Below, one piece after another: positions 10,596 to 21,000 of a stretch of DNA of 31,163 nt. The DNA lies in the NCBI RefSeq assembly GCF_000186865.1, contig NW_008705563.1, forward strand, positions 2,931,163-2,962,325, written 5' to 3'. Under the pieces are notes generated by a model. It did not search any database. It had not been told where the DNA came from and saw only the letters and a program-made list of their open reading frames with translations. Both the position numbers and the translations under genes were made by a program. The stretch is from Aureococcus anophagefferens. Taxonomy: Eukaryota; Sar; Pelagophyceae; Pelagomonadales; Pelagomonadaceae. How positions within the stretch are numbered: position 1 is the stretch's first letter; every line of letters begins with the position of its first letter.

Positions 10596-11482
10596 CCCTA
10601 GCCGCCATGGGGGTTTAAAAAATCTTCAGTGTCCAGTACTTTGGAGGAGCTCGGCTTCGGTTTTCCTGGGAGTACGATTTAAATCCTAATGCTCCTGCAA
10701 TGCGCCTATACCGCCAATGGTCGCGCAAGTACGCGCCGCTTTAATCCCTTCCCGACGCCGGCGGCGTTTTTTTTTGCCCCGGCCAAAATCGGCACGGCTC
10801 ACGGCCGCAGGCACGGCTCACCGGTGCATCTGTCGGCCTGGGCGGCGCTCCAGCGCAGCGCAGGCGTGCCCGTGGGCCTCCGCGAGGGTTGCGCACCTGT
10901 GTGTGACCTATGGACGGTCTCTAGCCAGCTCCATAGCTCCCGAAATCACTCTCGCGCGCGTCTACGGCGTGCGCCCAAAAGTGGCGAAATCCGCGGTCCC
11001 GCCATGCGGCGGCGCATCGACGAGCCTTCGGACTCTTTTTCAACCAGATGCTCTTCATGATGGTGCGAGTCGATGGTGTGACGCGTTCCTGGTGTCGCGT
11101 CGAAAATTCGACGACTCGCGAATGTCCGCCGGGCGCCGAAACGCTTCGACCGAAAACGCAAGCCGCGGTGCGCCTGTGGGCGCTGGTGGCGGACTGGCTG
11201 TCGTCGAAGGCGTAGACCATATGTGACGAGCGGGCGAAGGCGTCGGAGTCGCCCCGGGTTGCGAAATCGGCGTGCGAGAGGTTGAGCGTCTGCAATGCCG
11301 GTTCAATGTGGGTTCAACAATTAAATCCAGCCCGAGAAAAACCAACCCCGAGCGACCCCGGGCCTCTCCTAAGTGTCGTAGATTAAACCATGGGACTCGG
11401 TTGTGGCCTGCCGAACGCTCCTAATGGTCCTCTAATGGTGGTTCAAATTAAACCCCCATGATGGTTTTGTCTAGACTGACCA
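10581..11482. repeat. Nested repeat-bounded segment
   Basis: CTAGACTGACCA occurs as a direct repeat at 10581-10592 and 11471-11482. Just inside, ACCATCA...CATGGGGGTTTAA (about 10589-10617) is inverted at about 11445-11463 (TTAAACCCCCATGATGGT). The left copy overlaps the right end of the 1.4-kb element. This suggests a second insertion that used or copied the first element's end. I see no convincing gene inside. Confidence 0.45.
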
Positions 11483-11502
11483 CGAGGAATTCCCTTTTTA
11501 GG

Positions 11503-11970
11503 TCGACGACGCGGGAGATGCGCCGGCGCCCGCCGACAAGCCCAGGACGGGCCTGTCGGCGGCCTTTGCCGCCGTCGACGGACGCCTCGTCGTGCTGTTC
11601 GAGGCCGAGAACGCGAAGACCGTCGCCGCGTGCGACGGGTGACTCCGCGCTCGCCGTCGTCTCCCGCCCCGCGCGTCCCGCGCCACAGAGCACCTCGCGA
11701 CGATCTTTTAGCAGAAACTCATTAAAAGAGGCTAGATCGACGAGGAATCGGGGTGTTTCGGCGGAACAACGGTCCTTTAAACGCGGCTATGGTTTACCCC
11801 AAAATCGGGGTCTGCTGGGGGTCCCTCCGCGTGGCGGCAGCCGCCTCGTGCTCCTCAAGACGCCGTCGAAGCTGCGCAACTGCGACCAGACGGCGCTCAT
11901 CGTCGACCGCACGGGCCACCTGCCCAAGGAGAAGACCAACAAGAAGCGCGACGGCGAGGGCGATGTGGCA
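11503..11970 (+). CDS. Two possible GC-rich exons of an unrecognised gene
   Basis: After an acceptor-like TTTTTAG, a frame from 11503 reads GLSAAFAAVDGRLVVLFEAE and ends at TGA near 11641, where a GTGACT donor is possible. A second open piece from about 11838 reads RLVLLKTPSKLRNCDQTALI and then VDRTGHLPKEKTNKKRDGEGD, ending at a possible GTGGCA donor near 11965. Both have ordered, third-position-GC codon use, unlike the surrounding sequence. I do not recognise the product and cannot show that the pieces belong together. They could be exons of an unmapped gene or part of a mobile element. Confidence 0.3.
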
Positions 11971-12440
11971 AAAACTGATTTTCGATCGCCAAAAAAGGCG
12001 CTGCGCGCGCGCGAAAATTTTTTTGGGGGGCCGGTCTCTAGTCCACGACGAAGGTCCCCTCTGGGCCCCCAGACAAAAAAACCGCGTCGGAAACGGCCGC
12101 TACCGACGCGCTCGGCGCCGCCAAATTCGGCCGGGGGGTGCATGAGGGAAGCTGCGCTTCATTGCGAAGCCCGCGCCGCAGGCGCCAGGCCAGATCTTCT
12201 GGCCGAAGGGCGTAGCTTTTGTCCGAAGGTTGCGAGACAGCCATACGATGCGCTCCGCTCGATTTGTGTGTCACATCAGTGCGCAAAATCTAGAGCCTCT
12301 CACGCGGCGAGCCCGGGCTTGCCGGAGAGCCCCTACGGAGAGGATCGTGGGGAAAATACGCTTTTCCCGGAACGACGTCGTAACGGCGAACGCGGCGGGC
12401 GGTTTCGCGTCGAAAGCGCTCATTCGGGCCCGAGGGGAGG
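11971..12440. other. GC-rich stretch with hairpins, no gene seen
   Basis: It contains GGCCAGATCTTCTGGCC (about 12188), GAAGCTGCGCTTC (about 12150) and AGCTTTTGTCCGAAG (about 12213). The last also occurs in the foldback region near 8473. No convincing coding frame is present. Confidence 0.4.
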
Positions 12441-12450
12441 TCTGCGGGCC

Positions 12451-13072
12451 CCGCGGAGCGATCGCAGCATATGTACACGCTCGGGGGGGTCGGGGAAGGG
12501 GTGCGCGCCGGCGGAGACGTCGCGCGCGCCCACCTACCCCGCTTGCGGCCGACCGAATGTCGGGGGGAACGCGTCCGGCGGCCGCCGCGCGCGTCCCATG
12601 GCTCGGTGACGCGCTCGCAGCGCTTGCAAACGCTCGGGGGGCTCGGGGAAGGAGTGCACGCCGGCTGAGACGTCGCGCGCGCCCACCTCCCCCGCGCGCG
12701 GCCGACCGACATTTGGGGGGGGAACCCGTCCGGCCGCCGCCGCACGCGTTCCAGGCCCCCGTGCAGCGCTCGCAGCGCGCCCAAACGATCAACGGGGTCG
12801 GGGAAGGGGTGTGCGCCGGCGGCGACGTCGTGCGCGTGCAGCTTCCCCGCGCGCGGCCGACCGACATTCGGGCGGGGGGAACGCGTCGGCCGCCGCCGCA
12901 CGCGTTCCAGGCCCCCGTGCAGCGCTCGCAGCGCTCCCACGCGTTCGGGAGGGTCGGGGAATGAGTGCTCGCCGGCGGCCACGTCTTGCTCGACATCTCT
13001 CTCGCGCTCGCGGCCGAGCGTCTGTCGGGGCGAACGAAGCGCTCCCGATCGCCGCCGCCGCCGCCGCGAACA
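12451..13072. repeat. Four tandem copies of a ~155-bp CpG-rich repeat
   Basis: Units begin near 12451, 12606, 12761 and 12917 (spacing 155, 155 and 156 bp) and share GTGCAGCGCTCGCAGCG, GGGGTCGGGGAAGG and CGCGCGGCCGACCGACAT. The middle two are nearly identical. On the minus strand two units in one frame encode WERCERCTGAWNACGGG, with spaced Cys residues, while the other two units carry the same module in shifted frames. The array may be a minisatellite or a decayed repeat-coding exon. It ends next to the assembly gap, so more copies may be missing. Confidence 0.75.
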
Positions 13073-13202
13073 CCTTCGCAGGTCTGCGGCGCCGCGCGCT
13101 CCGGGGCATGCGCGCGAGAGAGCATGAGTCGCGCGTCGGACGCTGCGACGTTCGTTCTTGAAACTGACCCCGCGCGAACGTTCGTGCCCTTTCGGGCCGT
13201 TG

Positions 13203-13252
13203 NNNNNNNNNNNNNNNNNNNNNNNNNNNNNNNNNNNNNNNNNNNNNNNNNN
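13203..13252. other. Assembly gap, 50 N
   Basis: Exactly 50 N characters, a conventional placeholder for unknown sequence, with an extra single N at 13356. Composition changes sharply across it, from very CpG-rich on the left to balanced on the right. Confidence 0.98.
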
Positions 13253-13472
13253 TGGGATGAGACTCCTCATGGTCAGGTTGATGATTCGTCGTTGTCCACC
13301 ACAAGGATTAACCTGCCATTGATTCCTGGCTCGATGTCATGTGAGAACCACTCACNGTTTGTTACATAAGCAGCGCCGGAACATCGCCGAGGGAGAAGCA
13401 GGCCAGTCTGACATTCACCACTCTCGAGTCACGCATGCAAATAGTAACCTCTTCGAGCATAAGCCTGCCGCT

Positions 13473-14466
13473 ATGCACTCAGACGTTGGCGACCGGTGGA
13501 AGGCTGCGCCAAAGATTAAAATTTCAGAGTCACCAACTGCCGGTGTGCCTGTCATTGAGAATGTATGCCATCACTTAGCGCAGCGAGTTGCAGAACTTTT
13601 TTCGACAGAGACATCGCGACCCAAAGTAATTCTCGTGGGAAGAGGCAAGTATAACCCAATTCATAAGATGCACCTGCGACATTTCGTCATCGCGCGTCAA
13701 TATCTTGAAGAAAGGACGCGTTTCAGCGTGCTCGGTGGGCTTCTTATCCCTAAGCACGCAACCGAAGTCCGACAACGTTGCAGGACTAGGCCAAGGGAAA
13801 TTATCCCACCTAGACACCGACTCGCCATGGCGCGCGCCGCTGTTGGTGGCTCTCCGTGGCTGACTGTAGATAGTTGGGAGATTACGCGACGGCGAATCCT
13901 CGACTACCTCAGCACATTAGATCATGTGCGTCAGCTATTCGAGCAGCGCTTTCCAGAGCTCACACTGCCTGTCCGTTTCGTTCTCCTGGTCGCACCAGAC
14001 CAATTACTACGTCTCAACCTTGAGGAGCTCCGAGACGCAGGCCACGAGTGCATTACAGTCTGCCGTCCTCAGGAGCACGAACGGCTCCTGGCCCAGATGG
14101 GGACGAGATGGCGACATGTTGCCCATGTCGTGGAAGACAACGCTCTTCTGAGTGCTGATCTTGAATCTACTTCATCAAGTAAACTTCGACAGGCCCTCAT
14201 CACTGGCAGGTTAGATGCTATCACACCAAAGGTGCCTGGTGCCGTCAGGGACTACATCAAGCGGCATCACATCGCCGAGAAAATGGCAGGCAAGGAGGCA
14301 TGGGCGAAGTGGGACAAGGAATTTGCAGATGGTGAGGTTCGTTTCGTTTTTTTCTTCTCGTCGCAAGCCCAACTAATATTTCTGTTTACAGGGCGAAAAA
14401 GACCGCGGCTACCGTCGCAACCCCAGGAAGATCGTCAAAGAGAGCACAACCTACATCAAGACCTAA
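13473..14466 (+). CDS. Nicotinamide/nicotinate mononucleotide adenylyltransferase
   Basis: It transfers AMP from ATP to NMN or NaMN to make NAD or its deamido form. The first ATG in the open frame is at 13473. Exon 1 runs to 14336 and exon 2 covers 14392-14466, giving about 312 residues, normal for the family. The intron (14337-14391, GTTCGT...TTTACAG, 55 bp) is phase 0 and leads to a basic tail ending at TAA; a GTGAGG donor at 14332 is an alternative giving a different C-terminus. Key motifs are GRGKYNPIHKMHL (about residues 55-68), matching the nucleotidyltransferase GxFNPxHxxH loop, and STSSSKLRQAL (about 232-243), matching the ISSTxxR motif. It is followed by ITPKVPGAVRDYIKRH, as in NMNATs. 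The second residue of the first loop differs (R in place of the usual S). No targeting peptide is evident. Confidence 0.8.
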
Positions 14467-14660
14467 TTTTCTTGACTGGGACTATTGTGGTCGGGATGTC
14501 AGGAGAAATCGGTGGCGTTGGATCGCCTACCAAGCGCATCGGCGGATGTTGTGTCTCGGGACGAGATCACCTAGAGATCAAGCGAGGTTTAGTCGCTGGG
14601 TTTAGCCTGGACGCGGGTGTGTTGACAATTCTAAGTGATGGCCGTCGCTTCGACGACTCG

Positions 14661-15371
14661 ATGGCCAGTAGCGCTTCGACAGCTCGAACTGGTTCCGATG
14701 ATGGTACCAAGGTTGATCAGTATGAACTTGGTGGTCATTTTCTTACCTTTATTGAGAAGCTGTACACCCTAGTTGCTCAGGACCATGGAAATGACACTGC
14801 ACTCTCCCGTAACGTAGACCTCAACCTCCCTCATTACCCTAGTTTGGGGTATTTCTCCTTATTAACCTCGGTGACAAGGTCATGCCAATACGCCCCCCAT
14901 TTCCCCCAGCAAAATCTGATTTATGGTAGTAATTCATAAAGCAAAGTCAAGAGTATGCCACAGCCTGGTGGAAGAGGTCATTATTTCGTGTATATAGGCA
15001 CACAGGCCATTCTATTTGGGAGAGCAGCATATGACACACTGCAAAACCAAATGAAAGGGATACTCAAAGAGACAACTGTCCTGGACGATGGTTCAGATAT
15101 TCCTAAGTACTCGTGTCCCGACTGGAAAGGAAACGACCCAAAACTTTTCACCGAACTTCCCGATTCTGGCGCGGTAATAACACTTGCATTCGCTGAATAA
15201 ACCTATGCATGATACGAGACATATCCTAGGAACCCTAAGCGGGTTGTGGACCACAACTCGCTTGCAGTTGCAGTTAAGATGCTACCACGGAGTCACTGCA
15301 ACTGTGGAAATACCTATTGGCAAGAATACTGTCAATCTCATTCCTCCCTCATCGACCATCAAACCGGATAG
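14661..15371 (+). CDS. Unrecognised three-exon gene
   Basis: Three pieces in one frame are separated by stop-containing segments with GT-AG borders. Exon 1 runs from about 14661 (ATG, MASSAS; an earlier ATG is at 14496) to 14925, exon 2 covers 14947-15173 and exon 3 covers 15219-15371. Intron 14926-14946 would be only 21 bp (an 18-bp version starting at 14929 is also possible); intron 15174-15218 is 45 bp (GTAATA...ACGAG). Exon 1 contains the YPSLGY block found again, degraded, at 8319-8415. Exon 2 reads GRGHYFVYIGTQAILFG. Exon 3 holds SHCNCGNTYWQEYC, a cysteine-rich segment that could bind metal. I do not know the family. It starts about 195 bp after the NMNAT stop on the same strand. Confidence 0.5.
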
Positions 15372-16298
15372 CGAGCCGGCCGCCGGCAAAACCCGCAGAG
15401 TTAAATCTTCATCCATTTACGCCGCTTCAATGTCGCCCTGCGGCCTGTCAGCAGGACAACGCTCGTGCCAGTTTTGGCGGAAGTCGATGGAATGTCCATC
15501 TTGAGCGCCTTGCGCTCCGCGAATATGCAGCGACGTGCAACGATCCCTGTGGCTTTGAGGTCCGCAAACATGTGGGTGAGGCACCTGCGAGGCACCTGCG
15601 AAAAGACGCGGCATCCAGACGATTGCGAGGCGACGCAAACGGGCAGCGTCAGGGGGTGGAATGGTGCGCGGCAGCTGCCTCCCGACCGAGTTTCGGTCGC
15701 CTTCGAGCCACAGGGCGTCGGGAATCGTTCGTCATGAGGGCCATCAGATGTCCTCGGGGCAGCTCTTCGGCTCGAGCCGATTTGATCGAGATCATCTCAC
15801 CGCCTCCGACGGGGGCGAGCGCCACGAAGGGCGCCGTGCTCACCGCGCAATGTATGCTTCAGGCTGGCAGCGCGGTCCTTCGCGAGCCGCTCGAGAAGGT
15901 CAATCGAGGGGGTGGGGCCTCGCACTCGCGCCGCCAGCTCGAACCCCAGCGCGAAGTTGGCCCCCCGTCGTCCGTCGCTCGCCGTTTACGGCCGTTCTCG
16001 TCATCCACGGGCTGCCCCGACGCGAACAAAGTTGGTCACCTTCGACCGATGGCCTTTCCGGAGCGATTCGCTGCGGGGACCGAGAGGCGACATGGTCCAC
16101 AGACCGAGCGAGGCGCCGAGCACGGCACCAACGCTGCCAGCCGCCGCCTAAATGCTCCTGCTGACAGGCTCCTTAAATCGGGCTGGTTTGCACACTGGGA
16201 GAGTGAGAGTTTTTACGCTGGCCGCTAGATTTAATGGGTTAGTACATTTAATTTTTGTGTTTTAGGCTATTCTTCCGGACTAATGATATTTTACGCCA
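15372..16298. other. Degenerate stretch, possible minus-strand coding remnant
   Basis: No intact gene is seen. Minus-strand pieces look protein-like in changing frames, for example ALGFELAARVRGPTPSIDLL (about 15940-15890) and FADLKATGIVARRCIFAERK (about 15575-15515), as expected of a decayed gene. An 11-bp tandem pair AGGCACCTGCG lies near 15580-15601. The long plus-strand frame at 15317-16228 has no protein-like order. Confidence 0.35.
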
Positions 16299-16418
16299 GT
16301 GTCAATTCAGTGTCCGATAGCTCGGACTGGCCGAATCCCCGCACGCGCGATTTCGAACAGTCAATGGACGCGATTTGGTGACTCGTCGTGGCTACAAGTA
16401 TCGAGCATTACTACAAGT

Positions 16419-17861
16419 ATGATGAAGCCCCGGGTCGCTTCGAGAATTCGGGAAGCCTTCGCTGCGCACGGACAGGAGCACGTTTTTCGATTCGTGGAGC
16501 GCGGTCATTTAGACAACGTGGAAGCTGCGTCCTTCTTGGCGTCATTGGATGCCCTAGACTTGGGACGAATCGGTGCTATCTACGAGGCTGCGAATAAATC
16601 AGCAGCAGCAAAGGCTGATTCGGCGAAGATCACACCGGTACCAGTGCATGGGATTGATAGTGTGCTCGACGCTACGGCCAAGCAGTTAAACGCCTGGCGA
16701 AAGTTAGGCCTAGCAGCTCTCGAATCTGGATCTGTGGCAGCACTTGTGATGGCAGGCGGTCAAGGAACACGCCTGGGTTTTGACGGGCCGAAAGGGTTAT
16801 TTGATGTTGAACTACCATCTAAAAAATGTCTGTTCCATTTGCTTGCCGAACGTCTGATCAAGTTGGAGACGCTCTGTGGAACACAGCCATTGCTTGTTGT
16901 GATGACGTCCTTGCTCAACATCAAAGAAACTCAGCAAGCATTCGAGGCTGCTAAGTACTATGGTTTGGCGAAATCAAACGTTGTGTTTTTCTCTCAGGAC
17001 ACTTTACCTGCATTTTCACCTGATGGCAAGCTGTTTCTGCAAAGTGGCACGGAGCTCGCGCTCGCCCCGGATGGAAACGGTGGTATATACCACGCGCTAA
17101 GTCAGACAGGTACGTTACAGCAACTTGAAGCTCGGGGCGTAAGCCACGTTCATGTTATCTCCGTGGACAACGCCCTCTGCAAGCCCTGTGATCCGGTTTT
17201 CATCGGCTACTGCATCTCCAAGAATGTTCCAGTTGGCTCGAAAGTTTGCTGGAAAAATTCTCCAGCAGAGCGTGTCGGTGTCCTTTGCGAGCGTGGTGGC
17301 CGCCCTGCTGTCGTTGAGTATTCAGAGTTGCCAAGCATCCTGGCCCATGCTACTAATGCCCATGGCGAGCTCCTGTACGGCGCGGGTAATATATGCAATC
17401 ACCTCCTTCGCTCTGACTTTCTCGCACTGGCCACAACCGCTCCTCCCAGAGTGCTTCCATACCATATTGCAAGTAAGGCAATTCCCTTTGCTGACAATGA
17501 TGACTACCGTGGTGCCCGGAAGCAACCCAAAGCTGACGCTATACCCAATGCCATAAAGCTTGAAGCCTTCATCTTTGATGCCTTCATGCTGGCATCTCGT
17601 CAGGCAGCGCTCATCGTTAGTCGCAAGGAGGAATTCGCCCCGGTGAAGAATCATCCTGCCAAGACCCATGACGACACGCCTATTACTGCACGTGCCGCCC
17701 TACTTGTCCGTGGGGCTATATGGGCCCAGGCTGCCGGTGCCGTTGTCCAAGGCAAGGGTGGCGTTGAGGTTTCTCCTCTTCGTTCTTATGCTGGTGAAGG
17801 GCTCAGCTTCCTTGCGGGGGAAACTCTGGATGCCACCAATGGGCCCGTCTCCCTGCTGTAG
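16419..17861 (+). CDS. UAP1: UDP-N-acetylglucosamine pyrophosphorylase
   Basis: It makes UDP-GlcNAc from UTP and GlcNAc-1-phosphate in the cytosol, supplying N-glycosylation, GPI anchors and chitin-type polymers. The single exon of 480 residues starts at the tandem ATG at 16419/16422; no earlier ATG exists in the frame. It shows the full family signature. LVMAGGQGTRLGFDGPKGLF (about residues 108-127) is the UTP-binding loop. It is followed by LPSKKCLFHLLAERL, FFSQDTLPAF, GNGGIYHAL, HVISVDNALCKPCDP, KVCWKNSPAERVGVLC with VVEYSEL, YGAGNICNHLLRSDFL, LPYHIASKAIPF, and KLEAFIFDAFMLA with EEFAPVKN. The end, SYAGEGLSFLAG, is the usual C-terminal element. Length and order match eukaryotic UAP/AGX proteins. 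No introns are needed, unlike its neighbours, and it is 168 bp from the next start codon. Confidence 0.95.
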   Translation: MMKPRVASRIREAFAAHGQEHVFRFVERGHLDNVEAASFLASLDALDLGRIGAIYEAANKSAAAKADSAKITPVPVHGIDSVLDATAKQLNAWRKLGLAALESGSVAALVMAGGQGTRLGFDGPKGLFDVELPSKKCLFHLLAERLIKLETLCGTQPLLVVMTSLLNIKETQQAFEAAKYYGLAKSNVVFFSQDTLPAFSPDGKLFLQSGTELALAPDGNGGIYHALSQTGTLQQLEARGVSHVHVISVDNALCKPCDPVFIGYCISKNVPVGSKVCWKNSPAERVGVLCERGGRPAVVEYSELPSILAHATNAHGELLYGAGNICNHLLRSDFLALATTAPPRVLPYHIASKAIPFADNDDYRGARKQPKADAIPNAIKLEAFIFDAFMLASRQAALIVSRKEEFAPVKNHPAKTHDDTPITARAALLVRGAIWAQAAGAVVQGKGGVEVSPLRSYAGEGLSFLAGETLDATNGPVSLL

Positions 17862-17974
17862 TTGTATTCACGGGCGGGCGTGGCCGCACCGTGTAGAGAG
17901 GGGCACCTCTAATTAGGGAACGTCGAAGTCCACACCTGGAAGTGAGCTGCAAGGGAAAATAAGGGCAGTAGGTT

Positions 17975-17986
17975 GATATATATATC
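17975..17986 (+). promoter_or_regulatory. TATA-like palindrome upstream of the large gene
   Basis: GATATATATATC is a perfect palindrome 43 bp before the ATG at 18030, in an otherwise GC-balanced 168-bp intergenic space. It could act as a core promoter element; only position and sequence support this. Confidence 0.3.
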
Positions 17987-18029
17987 CCTGCATTACGATA
18001 TGGACGGGCGCAGAACCGTCTAGCTTGGG

Positions 18030-21000
18030 ATGTGGGATTGCTCGCAAGAAATTACTGTGGGGGAATTGCGTGCGCTGAAAGCCCGCTACGACGCGCAGTT
18101 ACAAGCGTACCCTTCGGCAAACGGGACTGCGTTGTCGCTGAGTCAATTAATCACACTCTTCAAACGCCCAGCATCTCCATTCTTGCAGAAAGTTTTTAGG
18201 GAATACATCTTACCACGTGCGAGTCCCGCCGGCCTCGCTTTTGCGAGAGCTAAAGAGAAATTGTTGACGCGACGATGTGACGTACCGGCTGTGCCGCCCA
18301 ACGCAACGGCTTACACTCGCAAAGCTGATCTCACTGAGCTCCTGGTAGCGATCGCCTTAACGGCGGATGGTACCTACGAAGATCGGACGCAATTAGTATT
18401 CGATTTATTTGATCTCGACAGAGATGGTACACTCAAAAGGGATGAGCTGCGTTCTTTGCTTTCCACAGTCGCACGTGCTGCTACAAAATTGCAGCTTGCT
18501 CTCGCTTCAACCGATGGAATTGCTATAGAGTTGGCAGTTGCCTCTGCGCTTGCCTACGCCGGTCGGGCAGATAATGTGGTTCCGCCGGAGGATATCGCTG
18601 CTAGGAGCCTCGAGGAAAACGAGAGCAGCGATGGTAGCGACGCGGGTAGCAGCCCCCCGTGGAGCGGCGGCAAAGGCGAAAATGACCAGCAAATGACAAT
18701 TGGCATTGACCACGGTATGCGCGGGGGGGGGCACACTAAAGACGTCGCGCCTCAAACTCGAATAACACGAGAGGAGTTCGTGCTTTGGACTGCCAAGGAC
18801 GCAGTTCCCTGTCAGTTCCGGACCCTATGCGGTGTTGCGTCGCGGACCCGGGCGCTCGTGCAGCTCTGGGAGCGTCGTGCCAACTCGCTTTTCCTGCGGA
18901 ATGCCCTATACAGCGCCCGGCCTCGATGGTCAGTCGCATCGGCCGGAGCAAAAGGAAGTCGAAACGCATGGATAGCACAGCAGTGTGCATCCTCGCTAGC
19001 CACTATGGCCTTCATCGCAACTCCTTTCATCACTGCGATTTCAAAGCGAGCAATTGCAGATGACAATTCAAATGTCGAAGCTGGCATCTTTTTGTGTCTA
19101 CATTACAATCGAGAACTCGCTTGGTTATGTGGCTTTTGATTGTAGGTGTAGTCGACTGTCCAATTGGCGGTAACTTCGGTATTGTCGTCGAGGTTTGCGA
19201 TTCATTAGTTCTGATGGTTCATATTGAGGAATGTGTCCCCGACGGTGGAGAACGGGGCCTTCGCCGGATTGCTATAGACACTGGTGACCGCAATTTGTCG
19301 CTCAAGCTCTGTGCGCCCGGGAGGCCAACCAGCGTCGAATGTCTGGCCTTGGGTCGGCTCTAGCGGTCAAGTAATGCCCCTCGCAGGATGGAGGTCCCTA
19401 GTGAGCCTTCAGATGGTGCTATAGGCAGCAAGAATGCTCATCTGCAAGCTGCTCTTGCTGGCCTCGTGATAGAACACGAGATTCGCCCTGGTCGTGCAAG
19501 AATATTACCCTTACCGCGAGTTTCATTGGGTAAGCGCCACAATGTTACGATCGCAATTGCTCCAACATCAAGCAGTGGCCTCACACGGGAGCGATTGGCC
19601 CATCTTGGTGCGCATAGATCGCGTGCTGAGATGGTCTGGGGCTCAGAGTTTGTTGCAGCCTCTCCGTTCGGAGCTCCGCCGGATGGGCTCGGACCCCACG
19701 CGCGGCGCCGACAACAGGGTGCAGTCCGAGTTGCACTGATTGCTCTGGGTGGACCCGTCTCGATATTTCGTGTGTGCGGCATCACGCCCACGAGCCAGCG
19801 TTCATACTTGACTCTCAAGGTTAGCAGCGCCACTTTGTAGGCAGCTGTAACTCCAAATCTACTCACAGTTGCGGCCGATTCGGATGTTCTACTTGAATTG
19901 GGTGTCCAGCCCCTGACGCAACTGACCGCATGCCGCCTCCATTTCCTACTCAACCAGACGCTGGCCATCGCACCAATTTGCGAGGTGAAGAGCAATGATG
20001 CGTCAGATCACCGTCATCATCCGCTCTCACGTGCCCCTCAAGATGTCAGCTTGAGCGTCAGCGCAGCAATGATCGCAGGAGCCCTACACTTACCGAATGT
20101 GCGTTACCCGCGTCTTTGTCCGAAAAGTATCCGTAAAACCGACATTCTCAGCTTGAATATGGTGAAGCCAAGCAATCGGCACCAAGCTGGAAACTTTGTG
20201 GCAACGATGGGTATGCAGCCAGGTTAGTCCCTGAGGGTCGACGCACAAATGACTACCGATGTCTAGGTCATTACACGCAATCATTGACAATCTCAGCTGC
20301 GTTGCGCCCAGTTGCTTTGCCAGGGATCATCATACCTTCGATAGCGAGAGATGGCAAACAAAAGCTACATTTGACATCTTAGAAGGCCTAGTACAGCGCT
20401 GCTCTACCTTCAACTTTTGTTCAGGCAAGCCACTCGCAGCTCCACTATGTGTAACCTCCCTCGGATCTATCACTGTTTTACGCCTCCATGATGCATGGGA
20501 TGGTGCTACCTCCCTGGCTTGGGCCCTCGAGCACCTGGTCGAGCTTCTAAACGAAGCAGAGCGCACTGTGGATCCAAGTTCGCCGGGACGCATCATAATT
20601 GTGTCAAATGTGCTTCTCGCGGCTTCTTCGCGGAAGCATTCAGACGATGCTGTTGAAACCATGTCTGTGCACCGTTATTGCGAACTCTCTGCGATGCATA
20701 AGCAGGACGATGTTAAGTCCGTTGATCGTGGTGACGCTCGAGATGTTAAAGACCTGATGCCGACACGGCTCAAAGATGGGTTTTCTCAAATGCCATTCAC
20801 TCAGACGCGCGCAAGGGGCAAGACCCACAGATGGAACCAGATTTACAGCTCAAACAAAGCGTCCGCGTTTACCCCTAACGAGGTTCATGATGGTGCTCCG
20901 CTGGAAACAAGAGCAATATGGTCACCTGTCACTGAAAATAGCTTATCTAGTATCAACTTTGGTGTGAACAATGTCACTGGGCTACCAATACCCGATGCCC

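Noticed and set aside
11458..12609. 383-codon open frame
   Set aside because: It is a shadow of GC-rich sequence; the protein-like reading in this area is in another frame and short.
15500..15570. Possible ankyrin motif on the minus strand (TSLHIRGAQGAQDG)
   Set aside because: Only one partial motif, in a different frame from the neighbouring protein-like reading; too weak to list as a feature.
15317..16228. 303-codon open frame
   Set aside because: No ordered composition; minus-strand pieces look more protein-like but are broken.
19494..19739. Alternative frame reading SDWPILVRIDRVLRWSGAQS as an exon of unit 1
   Set aside because: The other frame (19387-19819) is continuous and carries the beta-domain end and the Cys-Asp position, so no extra exon is needed.
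3856..19840. TAG as a sense codon (in-frame TAGs at 3856, 19361 and 19838 inside coherent coding sequence)
   Set aside because: Each TAG lies in or at the end of a GT-AG segment that can be spliced in phase, and TAG is the natural end of UAP1 (17859), so intron removal is the simpler explanation.
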